In this document: positions 40,902 to 51,554 of the stretch, piece by piece
Layout of the letters: every line of letters begins with the position of its first letter
Position numbering within the stretch: position 1 is the first letter of the stretch
Assembly (NCBI GenBank): GCA_946402065.1
Contig: CAMIVR010000011.1
Location: 1-64,000, forward strand
Direction of reading: 5' to 3'
DNA: 64,000 nucleotides
From: an uncultured Brevibacillus sp.
Lineage (GTDB): Bacteria > Bacillota > Bacilli > Brevibacillales > Brevibacillaceae
Program-made: the position numbers and the translations under genes
The notes under the pieces: generated by a model
Seen by the model: only the letters and a program-made list of their open reading frames with translations
What the model was told of the DNA's origin: nothing
Database searches by the model: none

Positions 40902-42029
40902 TTACCGGTTGACGATGCTCTTCACGTTGAACAGCTCTTCATCTTCAAAGCCGATGATCGAGGTGCGCAGCTCGCTTTTCAAATCAATTTCATATGAAAA
41001 GCGCAAATCGTTGCCGCGACCGTCTTTCAGCACGCGAACGACCGGACGATGGCAGTAGTTCGCATCCACTTTGCAGACGACGCCGCTCTCCCCGGTGTTC
41101 AGCACGACACCGGTGCCGAGCGGGAAAATCGCAATGTGCTGGCGAAAGGCATTGATCAGGGAGTGATCAAAGAGATAGCCGCCCGAGCCCATCAAGTATT
41201 CCAGCGCGTCCTGGGGCAAGTAGCGCCTGCGCCAGGGCCGCGGTGTCGTCAAGGAGTCGTACACGTCACAGATGCCGACGATCTGTGCGTACTCGTGGAT
41301 TTGCTGTCCTTTCAACCCCTGGGGGTAGCCGCTGCCATTCAGCCGCTCGTGATGCTGCAGCGCCACGTGGGCAGAGAGCAGGGAAATGTCATGCTGCTTG
41401 CGCAGGATGTCAAAGCCGTTCATCGCGTGCTGCTTGGCAATCTCCTGCTCTTCCGCAGTCCAGCGCGTCGTTTTGGCTGTGAGCTCCGGCGGCAGGGCAA
41501 TTTTGCCGATATCGTGCAAAAGGGCGCCGATGCCAAGTTCAGTCAGTTGCTTGCGGTTGTAGCCGATGGACATGCCGACGGCCGTAGACAGCACCGCTAC
41601 GTTGACGGCGTGGTGATACATGGCGCCCGACTGTGCGGTGAGATTGGTCAGATGGAGAACGATTTCCTCGTTGTTCATCAAGTCTTCCAGGATGGAGTGA
41701 AACGCTTCCTGAAAATGCAGCCCCATGTCTTTTACGGAAATGCGCCGGGCTATCGTATTGGAATTGGTAATTTGCCTGACGGTTTTTTTGATCGTTTCGA
41801 TCGTCTTCGTACGTGTCTCCGGCTGGATCAAATCTTTGACGACGATGTCGTCAGTCCGCGCGTCTTCAATATATATAGAATCAGTACCAGACCTGATCAA
41901 GCCGAGAATAAGTCGGTCGGTTAGCTGGACACCGGCGCCGAGCAAAACTTTTCCATCATCCGTGAACACAGAGCTGGCCAGTTTCATGCCGGATTTAGCT
42001 TGATTGACAGAGAGCAAGCGCATGTCCAA
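40902..42029 (-). CDS. HD-GYP domain protein (putative c-di-GMP phosphodiesterase)
   Basis: 'LLHDIGKIALPPEL', 'HHERLNGSGYPQGLKGQQIHEYAQIVGICDVYDSLT'. Confidence 0.92.
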   Translation of the reverse strand: MDMRLLSVNQAKSGMKLASSVFTDDGKVLLGAGVQLTDRLILGLIRSGTDSIYIEDARTDDIVVKDLIQPETRTKTIETIKKTVRQITNSNTIARRISVKDMGLHFQEAFHSILEDLMNNEEIVLHLTNLTAQSGAMYHHAVNVAVLSTAVGMSIGYNRKQLTELGIGALLHDIGKIALPPELTAKTTRWTAEEQEIAKQHAMNGFDILRKQHDISLLSAHVALQHHERLNGSGYPQGLKGQQIHEYAQIVGICDVYDSLTTPRPWRRRYLPQDALEYLMGSGGYLFDHSLINAFRQHIAIFPLGTGVVLNTGESGVVCKVDANYCHRPVVRVLKDGRGNDLRFSYEIDLKSELRTSIIGFEDEELFNVKSIVNR

Positions 42030-42176
42030 TCCTCCTTCATCAACGTTCCCTCAGTGTAAATTCATTGTAGAAAATGTCAGTGCCATTTGAAATAGGTAAT
42101 AGGATTGGAACTTGACTAGGCAGGAAAGATGAGGGACACTGAAGGAAAGTACCGTCAAATCTGGAGTTGATAGTTC

Positions 42177-42683
42177 ATGCGATGTCCGTTTTGTGAAAAT
42201 AATAGTACCAGAGTCTTGGACTCCAGGCCGTTCAACAACAATAAATCAATTCGCCGCCGCAGAGAGTGCGAGGATTGTGGCCGCCGGTTTACCACCTTTG
42301 AAGTAGTCGAAGAGACCCCGTTGTTGATTGTGAAAAAAGACGGAGCCCGCGAGGAGTTTAACCGCGACAAAATACTGCGTGGCTTGATTCGAGCCTGTGA
42401 GAAAAGGCCTGTTTCCCTGGAAGTTTTGGAAAATGTCGTGAATGAAATCGAAAAGGAATTGCGCAGTCTGGCCCAATCGGAGGTTTTAAGCAAGGATGTG
42501 GGAGAAAAGGTAATGGAACGGTTATACTACGTAGACGAGGTCGCCTATGTACGCTTTGCCTCCGTATACCGCCAGTTCAAAGACATTAACGTCTTTATGC
42601 GCGAGCTGGAGGAGCTGCTGGCCCAGGCGCGGAACAATCCTAACAAATTTTTGACCTCAGGAGGGGGAACGGACGAGAGATGA
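42177..42683 (+). CDS. nrdR: Transcriptional repressor NrdR
   Basis: '[42 protein letters not shown]' zinc ribbon plus ATP-cone. Confidence 0.97.
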   Translation: MRCPFCENNSTRVLDSRPFNNNKSIRRRRECEDCGRRFTTFEVVEETPLLIVKKDGAREEFNRDKILRGLIRACEKRPVSLEVLENVVNEIEKELRSLAQSEVLSKDVGEKVMERLYYVDEVAYVRFASVYRQFKDINVFMRELEELLAQARNNPNKFLTSGGGTDER

Positions 42684-44377
42684 GACAGGTTCATCTGTCC
42701 GGACGGTATCTCGCTATCATTCTGCTCATCAGTCTGCTTGCGAGCGGATGCACGAATGGACAGACCTCATCACCCGGCAGCGGTCAAACCTCGACAACGA
42801 TACATACGTCGTCGGAATCAATGCCAGGAACGCCAGGGGGGACTACAGCCTCTCGCATCGGTGGAAACTTGGCGATCGCAGTTCTGGAACAGTTGCCGGC
42901 CTTTGACCCGTTTGGCTCGAGCAAACAGGAGCCACAGCTGCACCCGTTCGAGGCGTTGACCTACCAAGGGCTGCTGACGCTTGCGGACGACCAGACACTG
43001 AAGCCTGCGCTGGCTTCTGCCTGCCAGGTCGAACAGGCAAGTGGCAAGCATATCGTTCAACTGACGCTGCGCCAAGGCTTGCAATGGTCTGACGGCCAAC
43101 CGGTTACGGTCGAAGACGTGCAGTACAGTCTGGAGCTGTACGCGAGACCGGATTATTACGGTGTCTGGCGAGAACAGCTGCACTTGATTACAGGCGCTTC
43201 CGCTTACCGCTCAGGCCAAGCGGAGCACCTTGCCGGGATCGCGCTGGATCCGGCCAAAGGCGTCGTGCGAATTTCTCTGGAGAGAGATGACATAGCGTTT
43301 CTGCAGGCGCTGCGTGCGCCGCTGCTGCCCAAGCATCAACTGACAGGCAAGTCCGTAGGGGAAATCGATGTCCTGTCACAGGCGGGCCGGATCGTCGGTA
43401 CCGGCCCGTTTCAAATCAGGCAGAAGGAAGCGAAGGGCTGGCAGTACGCCGCCAACGAACGGTACTACGCGGGCATGCCGAAGCTCGCCGCCGTGCGGGT
43501 CGTACCTGTCGCACCGGCCGATCTCTACGCGAAAATGAGTTCAGGCGAAGTACAGTGGGCATGGGTTACACCGGAGATGGCGAGTCAATTGCCCACGGAG
43601 CTGAGCGAGCAGACCGAGCTGCTCAAGGGACCGGCCAGCGGCTACCAATTTCTCGGCTTTAACGTGAAGAGCCCTGCCTTGCAAGACGTTGCCGTACGCC
43701 GTGCCCTGGCCCAAGCGATTGACCCCGGGATGATCAGCAAACAGCAATTGTACGGGCTCGCGGAAACGGTCGACAGTCCGTTGGCGCCGCAATCGTTTGC
43801 CCATGCAGCGGAGGCTTATCCGGTGTACGACGTGGAACAAGCGAAGCAGGTACTGGCGCAAAAAGGCTACAGTGAGCAAAAGCCGCTGACGCTGACACTG
43901 GTGTATCCGACAGCGAGCGAAGTCCGCGAACGGCTGGTCAAGAGCCTGGTAGCCGCGTGGGCGAGTCTGCCGGTCAAAATCGAGCAGAAAGGCTTGGCGC
44001 CGGAAGAATACGCTGCCTATGTATTTGGCGGCAAGCCGCTCGATCTCTACTTGTACGGCTGGAAATACCCGGATGACCCGGCTCAGCTGATCAAGCTCTG
44101 GCACAGCCGGGAAAAGGTGGGCGAGCGCGGCCTGAACGCTTCCCGCTACGAGAGCCCGCACGTCGACCAGCTGCTGCAGCGAGCGCAGCAATTCTTATCA
44201 GCCGACGAGCGGAAAAAGCTGTTTGCCGAACTGCAAAAGCAGTTGAGCAGTGATTTGCCGATGGATCCGCTGCTGCAGCTGCCGCAGTACTATCTCGCAT
44301 CCAAGCGGTTGCACGGCCCGGCTGGACACGTATCTGCCCAGCCGTTCGAGCAGATCCACACCTGGTCGCTTGAGTGA
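42680..44377 (+). CDS. ABC transporter substrate-binding protein family 5 (lipoprotein)
   Basis: Lipobox 'LLASGCTNG', SBP_bac_5 segments; ATGA overlap with nrdR. Confidence 0.9.
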   Translation: MRQVHLSGRYLAIILLISLLASGCTNGQTSSPGSGQTSTTIHTSSESMPGTPGGTTASRIGGNLAIAVLEQLPAFDPFGSSKQEPQLHPFEALTYQGLLTLADDQTLKPALASACQVEQASGKHIVQLTLRQGLQWSDGQPVTVEDVQYSLELYARPDYYGVWREQLHLITGASAYRSGQAEHLAGIALDPAKGVVRISLERDDIAFLQALRAPLLPKHQLTGKSVGEIDVLSQAGRIVGTGPFQIRQKEAKGWQYAANERYYAGMPKLAAVRVVPVAPADLYAKMSSGEVQWAWVTPEMASQLPTELSEQTELLKGPASGYQFLGFNVKSPALQDVAVRRALAQAIDPGMISKQQLYGLAETVDSPLAPQSFAHAAEAYPVYDVEQAKQVLAQKGYSEQKPLTLTLVYPTASEVRERLVKSLVAAWASLPVKIEQKGLAPEEYAAYVFGGKPLDLYLYGWKYPDDPAQLIKLWHSREKVGERGLNASRYESPHVDQLLQRAQQFLSADERKKLFAELQKQLSSDLPMDPLLQLPQYYLASKRLHGPAGHVSAQPFEQIHTWSLE

Positions 44378-44459
44378 CAAGGAAAATAGAAACATCCGTT
44401 CTCTGACTACCTATGCTATAATAGAGGAATCGAGAAATGTCAGGGAAGGAATTGTTTGT

Positions 44460-45926
44460 ATGCGTCTGGTATGGAATGAGCTAACACCGAACGACCGTTA
44501 CGTCGTCCGGGCAATTCGGCCGATCAGCTATACGGAGATGGGGTTTCTGGCCCATCTCTATTTGCCGTTGGTCGGGGTCGTCGCACACTCGCTCTACCAA
44601 CTGCTGCTGCACGAGGTGGACGAGGTGAGCGGAGCTGCCGGGGAAAGTACGCATCGCGGTCTGATGATGGTCACCTCGCTTCCGCTCGACCGGATTTTGA
44701 CAGCGCGTGAACGTCTGGAGGCGATGGGGCTTCTGGAAGTGCGCCGCCGGGAGAATCGCCAGCGCGACTATTTTTTCGAGTACCTGCTCAAGCCGCCGCT
44801 TTCGCCCAAGCAGTTTTTTGCCGAGGATATCTGGCCCGTCATGCTGCTCAATCAGGTGGGCAAGCGCACATTTGAACAGATCCGCAGCAAGTACAGCGAC
44901 CGGCTGACACATCAGCTGGAGGCGGAATACCCGTACGAGGAGAACGTCACCAAGCCGTTTTACGAGGTGTACCATACGCTCTCCGCGTCAGAGATCGACG
45001 TGCGGCCCGGTTCGGAGACGGACCTCTTTTTTGCCCGGATGGAGAGTGAGCATCCCGCGGCGTTACTGGCAAGCGATTTTGTCCATCAGCCTGCCGACGT
45101 CTTCAGCCTGTCCGACCTGCGCGTCAACCTGCCGTCCAATGCCGATGCCAAGGCCGTTTTCAACAAGGAGAATATCGAGTTTTTCTTCAAGCTGATGCAC
45201 TTTTACCAGTTGGACAGCTGGTCGCTCGGTCAGGAGTTGAATGATTGGACGCTGTTTGCAAACGGTGATCTGGATCAGGCAGCCATGCGCAAGCGGCTGG
45301 TGCAAAAGTATATGGAGGACAAGCTGAAGCGGGAGCGAATCAACGCACATCAGCTTGCCGTCGAGCTGGCCCCGGGTCAAGTGCCTGGCCCGGACAGCCC
45401 GAGCTTTGCCCGGATCTGCCGACAAGTATCGCCACTGCTGCTGCTGGAGCAGGTCGTCGGCGGCCGCATCAACAAGACGTTTTTGGAAAGGGCCGAAGCG
45501 CTGCTCTTTTCCGATAGCCTGCCGATGGAAGTGGTCAATGCGCTCTTGCTGCATACATTGCACAGCAAAGCGATGGAGCTGCCGAAAGCATACGTGGAGA
45601 CGATCCGCGACAGCTGGAAGGCCAAGCAGATTACGACCGTGGACGATGCGATCAAGCTGTTGGTCGAGCGCAACGAAGCCAAGCAAAAGGCTGTGGAAAA
45701 AACGAAGGCGGGAAAGGCCGAGGGGACACCAACCACACGCAAAAACAGCCGCACTGCCGTACCGCAAGACAAGCTGCCGGCATCCGTACAGCGGCAAATG
45801 CAGCGTGAACAGGAGCAGGAAAAGGCAGCGGCGACGGATATAAACAGACAGAAGCGTCTGGCCCGGGATGTGCCAGAATTGCAAGCCATGCTGGAATCGC
45901 TGCGCAATCCGCAAAAAGGGGGATGA
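44460..45926 (+). CDS. dnaB: Replication initiation/membrane attachment protein DnaB
   Basis: 'LTPNDRYVVRAIRPISYTEMGFLAHLYLPLVGVVAHSLYQLL'; precedes dnaI; start trimmed. Confidence 0.92.
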   Translation: MRLVWNELTPNDRYVVRAIRPISYTEMGFLAHLYLPLVGVVAHSLYQLLLHEVDEVSGAAGESTHRGLMMVTSLPLDRILTARERLEAMGLLEVRRRENRQRDYFFEYLLKPPLSPKQFFAEDIWPVMLLNQVGKRTFEQIRSKYSDRLTHQLEAEYPYEENVTKPFYEVYHTLSASEIDVRPGSETDLFFARMESEHPAALLASDFVHQPADVFSLSDLRVNLPSNADAKAVFNKENIEFFFKLMHFYQLDSWSLGQELNDWTLFANGDLDQAAMRKRLVQKYMEDKLKRERINAHQLAVELAPGQVPGPDSPSFARICRQVSPLLLLEQVVGGRINKTFLERAEALLFSDSLPMEVVNALLLHTLHSKAMELPKAYVETIRDSWKAKQITTVDDAIKLLVERNEAKQKAVEKTKAGKAEGTPTTRKNSRTAVPQDKLPASVQRQMQREQEQEKAAATDINRQKRLARDVPELQAMLESLRNPQKGG

Positions 45927-45933
45927 ATGAGAG

Positions 45934-46875
45934 ATGGAATCAATCAGCGACTTTTTTCAGGAACTAACCAAGCGCAGCCCGCGCTCGGTGCTCACCCCCG
46001 ACCAGCAATTGGACAAGATGCTCAGATCGTCCGCCTACCTGAAGGCGTTTGAGGCCGAGCATCCCGAATTGACCCGCGATGACTACATGCGCTCGCTGTC
46101 GATGGTCTACGCTTCGGTGAAAGAGCAGTATTGGTGCCAGAATTGTCCAGGACTTGCCAAATGTCCGAATATCGTGCCGGGACACTTCAGCGTGCTCGAC
46201 GTCCAGAGCGGGCAAATCGTCAGTGCGCTCTCCAGCTGCGCCAAGCAGCAGGCGTATGAGGACGAGCAGCGCGTGAAAAAACTGATGCGCAGCTACTACG
46301 TGTCTGCAGAAACCTTGCTGGCCAATTTTTCGGAAAGCGTGGAGCTGGACGAATCCAATCAACCCGCGGTAGCCGCAGCAATTCGCTTTTGCCGGGAGTA
46401 TACGAGCGGGCAGAAGGCAAAAGGGCTGTACTTCCACGGGCCGTTTGGCGTCGGGAAGAGTTATTTGATGGGGGCTATCGCCCGCGAGCTGTCGCATAAC
46501 AACATCGCTTCGCTCATGGTCTACGTGCCGGACTTCATCCGCGAAGTGAAGGAATCGATTGCCGATCAATCGTATACCGGCAAGCTCGAGCTGCTCAAGG
46601 AAGTGCCTGTGCTGATACTCGACGATATTGGCGCGGAAAGCCTGACGCCGTGGATACGCGACGAGGTGCTTGGCGTCGTGCTGCACCAGCGGGTGAACAA
46701 CCACTTGCCGACGCTGTTCACGTCGAACTATTCACTGGAAGAATTGGAGGAGCATCTGGCGATCAGCAACGGCAACCGGATCGATGTGACCAAAGCCAGA
46801 CGCATTATGGAGAGGATCCGCCACTACGTCGACGTTTACCTGATCGAAGGGGACAACCGCAGAATAAACGGATAG
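45934..46875 (+). CDS. dnaI: Primosomal protein DnaI
   Basis: N-terminal zinc-binding region and AAA+ 'GPFGVGKSYLMGAIARELS'. Confidence 0.95.
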   Translation: MESISDFFQELTKRSPRSVLTPDQQLDKMLRSSAYLKAFEAEHPELTRDDYMRSLSMVYASVKEQYWCQNCPGLAKCPNIVPGHFSVLDVQSGQIVSALSSCAKQQAYEDEQRVKKLMRSYYVSAETLLANFSESVELDESNQPAVAAAIRFCREYTSGQKAKGLYFHGPFGVGKSYLMGAIARELSHNNIASLMVYVPDFIREVKESIADQSYTGKLELLKEVPVLILDDIGAESLTPWIRDEVLGVVLHQRVNNHLPTLFTSNYSLEELEEHLAISNGNRIDVTKARRIMERIRHYVDVYLIEGDNRRING

Positions 46876-47495
46876 GCGAACGGGTTTACCAGCGTGTTTG
46901 CCCCAAGCAGGCTGTCCAGCTTCCACTTGGTAAAGGCGAGCACTTCCCGCGCTTTGTGGTAGGGGATGACGAGGACGCGCGAAGCGGTCCCGACCGGATA
47001 GGCGGTCATGTCCAACGTCTCCGCCATGTCGAGGGCCCGTGCGAGGTGGAAGCCGTGACTCACGATCAGCGCCGAGCGCAGGCCGTGCTCTGCCATGATC
47101 GGCTTGCTGAAAGCGAGATTTTCAAACGTAGAGCGGGCTTGCGATTCTAGCAGGATCCTTTCTTCCGGAACGCCGTGTTCGACGAGGTATCGTTTCATCG
47201 CGGCGGCTTCGGTTATTTTTTTGCCGTCGCCAAGTCCGCCGCTGACGAGAAGCATCGGCACATAGTGGTTGTCGTACAGCCAGAGCGCCTGATCCAGCCG
47301 CTCGCGAAGGCCCGGACTCGGCTCCTCTCCCCACACCGCGGCTCCCAGTACGATCGCCACATCGGCTTTGCGCGCTGTCGCTGTCTGCTCGACCTGATTG
47401 ATGTGATAAAGCGCGTAGCCGCACCATAGGATGAGAATAGCAGCAAACAGCAATGCCGCCTGCCACAGTCGCTTCGATAGAAAAACGATTCGCAT
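46836..47495 (-). CDS. YdcF/ElyC/SanA (DUF218) family membrane protein
   Basis: 'ADVAIVLGAAVWGEEPSPGLRERLDQALWLY', 'GVPEERILLESQARSTFENLAFSK'. Confidence 0.9.
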   Translation of the reverse strand: MRIVFLSKRLWQAALLFAAILILWCGYALYHINQVEQTATARKADVAIVLGAAVWGEEPSPGLRERLDQALWLYDNHYVPMLLVSGGLGDGKKITEAAAMKRYLVEHGVPEERILLESQARSTFENLAFSKPIMAEHGLRSALIVSHGFHLARALDMAETLDMTAYPVGTASRVLVIPYHKAREVLAFTKWKLDSLLGANTLVNPFAYPFILRLSPSIR

Positions 47496-47665
47496 AAGCT
47501 TCTCCCCAACCACTATTTTTACCTCTATGTCCCTAACCTATCAAATGCAGTAATTGCGGTCAAGGAAGGCCGACATCTACGAACGATTTTCCGGCAGCTT
47601 AAAGAGGCTTGTCTGCCAAGCCCTGCGCAGCCGTGATTCATGTTTGAACAGAAAGCGGAGGCAGT

Positions 47666-48454
47666 ATGCAACGAATACCTGAACATGTCAAACTTTCAAT
47701 CGAGCAATTTATTCGCGCAATCAAGCAGGCCATCGGTGCTGAGCTCGTCGGCTTCTATCTCTACGGCTCTCTGGCCCTCTCCGCCTATCGCGAGCCGTTA
47801 AGCGACATTGACTTTTTGGCCGTGACCGCCGGTGAGCTGAGCGAGGAAGCCGTTTTTCTATTGGAGTGCACGTATGCCAATCAGTTGGTGGACAATCCTC
47901 TCGTCAAGCGCCTGGAAGGCAACTTCATCCCGCGATGGCGTCTGCTGGCGGACGGCGAGTTCGCATGCCCGCAGTGCGACGAAGGAGAGTTTCGCGTCGC
48001 TTCGCCGAGAGACTACAACAGCGTCACCCTGTACAGCCTGCGCAACTGGGGCGTGACCATGTTCGGCCCGCCGCCCGAACAACTCCTTCCCCCGGTTGAC
48101 AAGCGGGCGGTGATGCGCACGATGCTCGGCAATCTGCTGTTTTTGCAAGAGCGCATGCCCTATTATGCCGAAAACGGCGTCGACTTGCAGGTTTTCGGCG
48201 TGCTTACGCTGTGCCGCATCCTTTATACGGCGAATACGGGCGACATCGCGAGCAAAGAGCAGGCAGCCCGCTATGCGATCGCCAGACTGGCTTTTCCGTG
48301 GAGGGAGCTGGTGGGACAGGCGCTTGTTGTCTGGGAAAAAGGAAAATACGACAGCGGCGGGAATCTTGCCGGATGCGAAGAGCTGCTCGAATTTGCCAAG
48401 TATATGAAAGGGCTTGCGGAAGGGAAGCTGAAAGCACAGTTGCTAAATGGATAA
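47666..48454 (+). CDS. AadA/ANT(9)-like nucleotidyltransferase with DUF4111 C-terminus
   Basis: 'GFYLYGSLALSAYREPLSDIDFLAV' nucleotidyltransferase motif, C-terminal DUF4111-like helices. Confidence 0.85.
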   Translation: MQRIPEHVKLSIEQFIRAIKQAIGAELVGFYLYGSLALSAYREPLSDIDFLAVTAGELSEEAVFLLECTYANQLVDNPLVKRLEGNFIPRWRLLADGEFACPQCDEGEFRVASPRDYNSVTLYSLRNWGVTMFGPPPEQLLPPVDKRAVMRTMLGNLLFLQERMPYYAENGVDLQVFGVLTLCRILYTANTGDIASKEQAARYAIARLAFPWRELVGQALVVWEKGKYDSGGNLAGCEELLEFAKYMKGLAEGKLKAQLLNG

Positions 48455-48660
48455 AGAGGGCGAATAGTCCTGTTTTTCGGAATGGATAGATAGGTAAAAT
48501 TTCATAAACAAGCCAGGTGATTTTACCGATATAGTAGTAAGTTCTTTTTTGATATGGAGGTGAAAATAGTAAATATGTCTCATGTGAATAGATCGGTTTA
48601 ATAGTGATTCGCAACAATATGAAGCGGAAGTATGCGTTCGACCAAAAGGAGACGAGAGAG

Positions 48661-50436
48661 ATGAATTGGTACACAAAAAGAGTCGGGGTTATTTTATTTG
48701 CGCTCATTTTGCTATTGACTGCGGGAGGAGGACATTCATTTGCCGAGGGGGCGACTCTCGTCGGTTCAAAGAATTCGTATTCGTTCAAACCGATGCTGGC
48801 AGAAGTGTTTGTGGAGAAGGACGGCACGATTTCCGGAACGGCAATCATTGAACCGGAGTACGATGCCGATCTGTCGCTAGTCGTCAGCGGACGCAAGGAA
48901 ACAAGCATACAGATTTTAGGCAGCTCGCAAAATGGCAAGCCAAAAGCGGGCGTGGTGGCGAAAACAACCCGGGGAGAGCGGGGAATCGTTGACCTTGGCG
49001 GGGCGCCGATTACGATCGAAGTCAAAACGATTGAATTCCAGATCCCTGAAAGTGTGCACAAACTGTCACCTGGCGATTACGAAGTCTGGCTCAAAGCGAG
49101 CAAAACGACGGCCAGCAGCAAAAAAAGTACGGATCAGCTGATCTCAAATACCGTCGGGATGGTCATACCGGACAAAAAATCGGGCAAGGCTCAGTTTCCG
49201 GGAAAGCTCGCCATTACGAACAACGGAAGCATTCAAATCACGATCCAGTCCGCATCTGCTTCAGCAACTGCCAAGTATGATCTGGTCGTGCTGGACGGCG
49301 ACGACTACGAGGTCAAACGGATCACTCTCAACCCGAATAATCCGAACCTGACAGCGAAAAGCTTGAACCTGCCGGCAGGCGAGTACGTGCTCGTTTTGGA
49401 GCTGGTGGACAAAAACGATACGCTGCGCTCCAATACAGTGACGCTGGTCGTTCCGACCGGGTCGCTTCCAGGTACAACGGGGCTGTTTCCGGCAAACAGC
49501 AGCTTTCCCGGCGAAGTGACGATCAGCAAAGACGGCACGATTCAAATTACGCTGCAGATTACTTCCGAATACGCCAAGGCGAAATTCAATCTGCTCATTG
49601 TGGACGACAGTGACAAGGTGGTCAAGCGCATCCCGATCAGCGGGTCCAATCCGAAAGTATCGACAAAAGGGCTGGCGCTGCCCGCGGGCAATTATACAAT
49701 TATGCTGGAAATGGTGCTCTCTGGCAAGAAAACGTATTCGCCCTCAATTCATTGGGTTATTCCGGCACAGGGATCGCAAACGACCTTTTCGATCCCGAGC
49801 GGGCAGGACTTCCCCGGCGGAATCAAAGTGAACAAAAACGGGACGATAACGATTACGCTGAACTGGAAGCCGGCCTATTCTGCTTATACCGTGTATGTAG
49901 TCGTCAATGATCTATACGGAAACATCATCAAGCGCATCCCGCTTGATTTGAATAAACCGAGCATTTCGATCAAAGATTTAAACCTGGCGACGGGCGGCTA
50001 CACGGTCGTGATCGAAGTGGTTGATCCGGGAAGCGGTCTGTCGGCAACCTCCCTCGGGACGTTTATTACCGTTAACCAGACCAGGCAAATCCTCATTTTC
50101 ATCGATGGGCAGCTGTATGCCTTTCCAAAGCCGCCGGTTGAAGTAGACGGGCGCACACTGGTGCCGCTGCGGGCCATTTTCGAGGCATTGGGAGCAAAGG
50201 TAGACTGGGATGAAGCTACGCAAACGGTAACGGCGACGAAAGACAACAATACGATTACCTTGACGATCGGCTCCAGGGTAGCCTACAAAAACGGCGAGAA
50301 AATCAATCTGGACGTGCCGGCACAGTTGTTTAACGGCGACACCACGATGGTGCCGATCCGGTTTGTCAGCGAGGCGTTGGGAGCCAAAGTCGGCTGGGAT
50401 GAGTATTCCAAAGCAGTCGTGATCAGCAATGAATAG
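48661..50436 (+). CDS. Secreted repeat protein with C-terminal copper-amine-oxidase N-terminal-like domains
   Basis: Signal peptide; three full ~100-aa repeats (FPGxxxIxxxGTIQITL...IxxxxLxLPxGxYxxxLExV); C-terminal 'VDGRTLVPLRAIFEALGAKVDWDEATQTVTAT' x2. Confidence 0.88.
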   Translation: MNWYTKRVGVILFALILLLTAGGGHSFAEGATLVGSKNSYSFKPMLAEVFVEKDGTISGTAIIEPEYDADLSLVVSGRKETSIQILGSSQNGKPKAGVVAKTTRGERGIVDLGGAPITIEVKTIEFQIPESVHKLSPGDYEVWLKASKTTASSKKSTDQLISNTVGMVIPDKKSGKAQFPGKLAITNNGSIQITIQSASASATAKYDLVVLDGDDYEVKRITLNPNNPNLTAKSLNLPAGEYVLVLELVDKNDTLRSNTVTLVVPTGSLPGTTGLFPANSSFPGEVTISKDGTIQITLQITSEYAKAKFNLLIVDDSDKVVKRIPISGSNPKVSTKGLALPAGNYTIMLEMVLSGKKTYSPSIHWVIPAQGSQTTFSIPSGQDFPGGIKVNKNGTITITLNWKPAYSAYTVYVVVNDLYGNIIKRIPLDLNKPSISIKDLNLATGGYTVVIEVVDPGSGLSATSLGTFITVNQTRQILIFIDGQLYAFPKPPVEVDGRTLVPLRAIFEALGAKVDWDEATQTVTATKDNNTITLTIGSRVAYKNGEKINLDVPAQLFNGDTTMVPIRFVSEALGAKVGWDEYSKAVVISNE

Positions 50437-50454
50437 AGAGTGAGCAGTGACAAT

Positions 50455-50485
50455 AGAGAGGCGGATGGAAGCCTCTCTAATTTTA
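50455..50485. terminator. Terminator between convergent genes
   Basis: AGAGAGGC-ggatggaa-GCCTCTCT followed by AATTTTA. Confidence 0.7.
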
Positions 50486-50528
50486 TGCGGATGTGCAGTC
50501 CGTCCGGTGGCAGCTTGCAGCTGCACGA

Positions 50529-51554
50529 CTACGATTGAGCAATCTCCTTTGTGGTCTTCCGAATGACCAGCTCGGGACGCAGCTGGATTTTTTGCTTGTT
50601 TCGTTGGATACCTTTGATTTCCTCCAGTAACAAATTGAAGGAGATGCGGCCCATATCCTGAATGGATTGAGCCATTGTAGTCAAAGGAGGGGTTGACATG
50701 GCGCTCAGCACAGTGTTGTCAAAGCCAATGACTGAAAGGTCATCGGGAATCGATAAGCCAAGCTCCATTGCCGCATGAATGACACCAACGGCCAAAATAT
50801 CGTTTCCTGCGAATATAGCAGTTGGCCTATGATCCGAGGAGAGGATTTCCATTGAAATTTCTTTACTCTCCTGAATGGTCGCATTTGGGGAACTGAAAAA
50901 CAGTAGGCCTTTATCGTATTTGACCTCATATTCATCGAGAGCATGCTTGTAACCACGTATCCGCTCTTTCCCCAGCAGTAAATCCCCCAATTGAATGGTC
51001 CCGATTTTGCGATGCCCCAGCGCAAGCAAATGTTTGGTGGCCTCGTATCCTCCAATAAAATCGTCCACTGAGACGATGTCGACAGGCAGTGGTGTCGTTA
51101 ATTCCTTATTGACAACAACGGTAGGGATTTTTCGGTCAAGCAAATCCTTTATAAATGACTCGTCTTGCGAGCCGGAGACGACGAGGATGCCATCTACCTT
51201 TTTTTCGACTAAAAACGAGCTGTATTTGAATTCATTTGCTTTTTTGAAGTCAGTGCTGCAAATGAGAATGCTGTATCCCAATTCACGTCCGTAATCTTCA
51301 ATGCTTCTTGCAAATTCTGCAAAGAACGGATTGGCCAAATCCGGAATCAACAAACCGATGGAGTACGAGGGTTTGCCTTTCGAAGCGGACGCCACGACCT
51401 TTGGCTGATAATTTAATTGCTCCATCACCTGCAGTACTTTCTCTTTGGTTTTATCGCCGATTCGGCCCGTATTGTTGATCACCTTTGAGACGGTGGCAGT
51501 GGAAACCCCGGCTTCTTTCGCTACATCATAGATTGTATATATTGTTTTTTTCAT
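50529..51554 (-). CDS. LacI family transcriptional regulator (LacI-1)
   Basis: 'TIYDVAKEAGVSTATVSKVINNTGRIGDKT'; periplasmic-binding-like effector domain. Confidence 0.93.
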   Translation of the reverse strand: MKKTIYTIYDVAKEAGVSTATVSKVINNTGRIGDKTKEKVLQVMEQLNYQPKVVASASKGKPSYSIGLLIPDLANPFFAEFARSIEDYGRELGYSILICSTDFKKANEFKYSSFLVEKKVDGILVVSGSQDESFIKDLLDRKIPTVVVNKELTTPLPVDIVSVDDFIGGYEATKHLLALGHRKIGTIQLGDLLLGKERIRGYKHALDEYEVKYDKGLLFFSSPNATIQESKEISMEILSSDHRPTAIFAGNDILAVGVIHAAMELGLSIPDDLSVIGFDNTVLSAMSTPPLTTMAQSIQDMGRISFNLLLEEIKGIQRNKQKIQLRPELVIRKTTKEIAQS

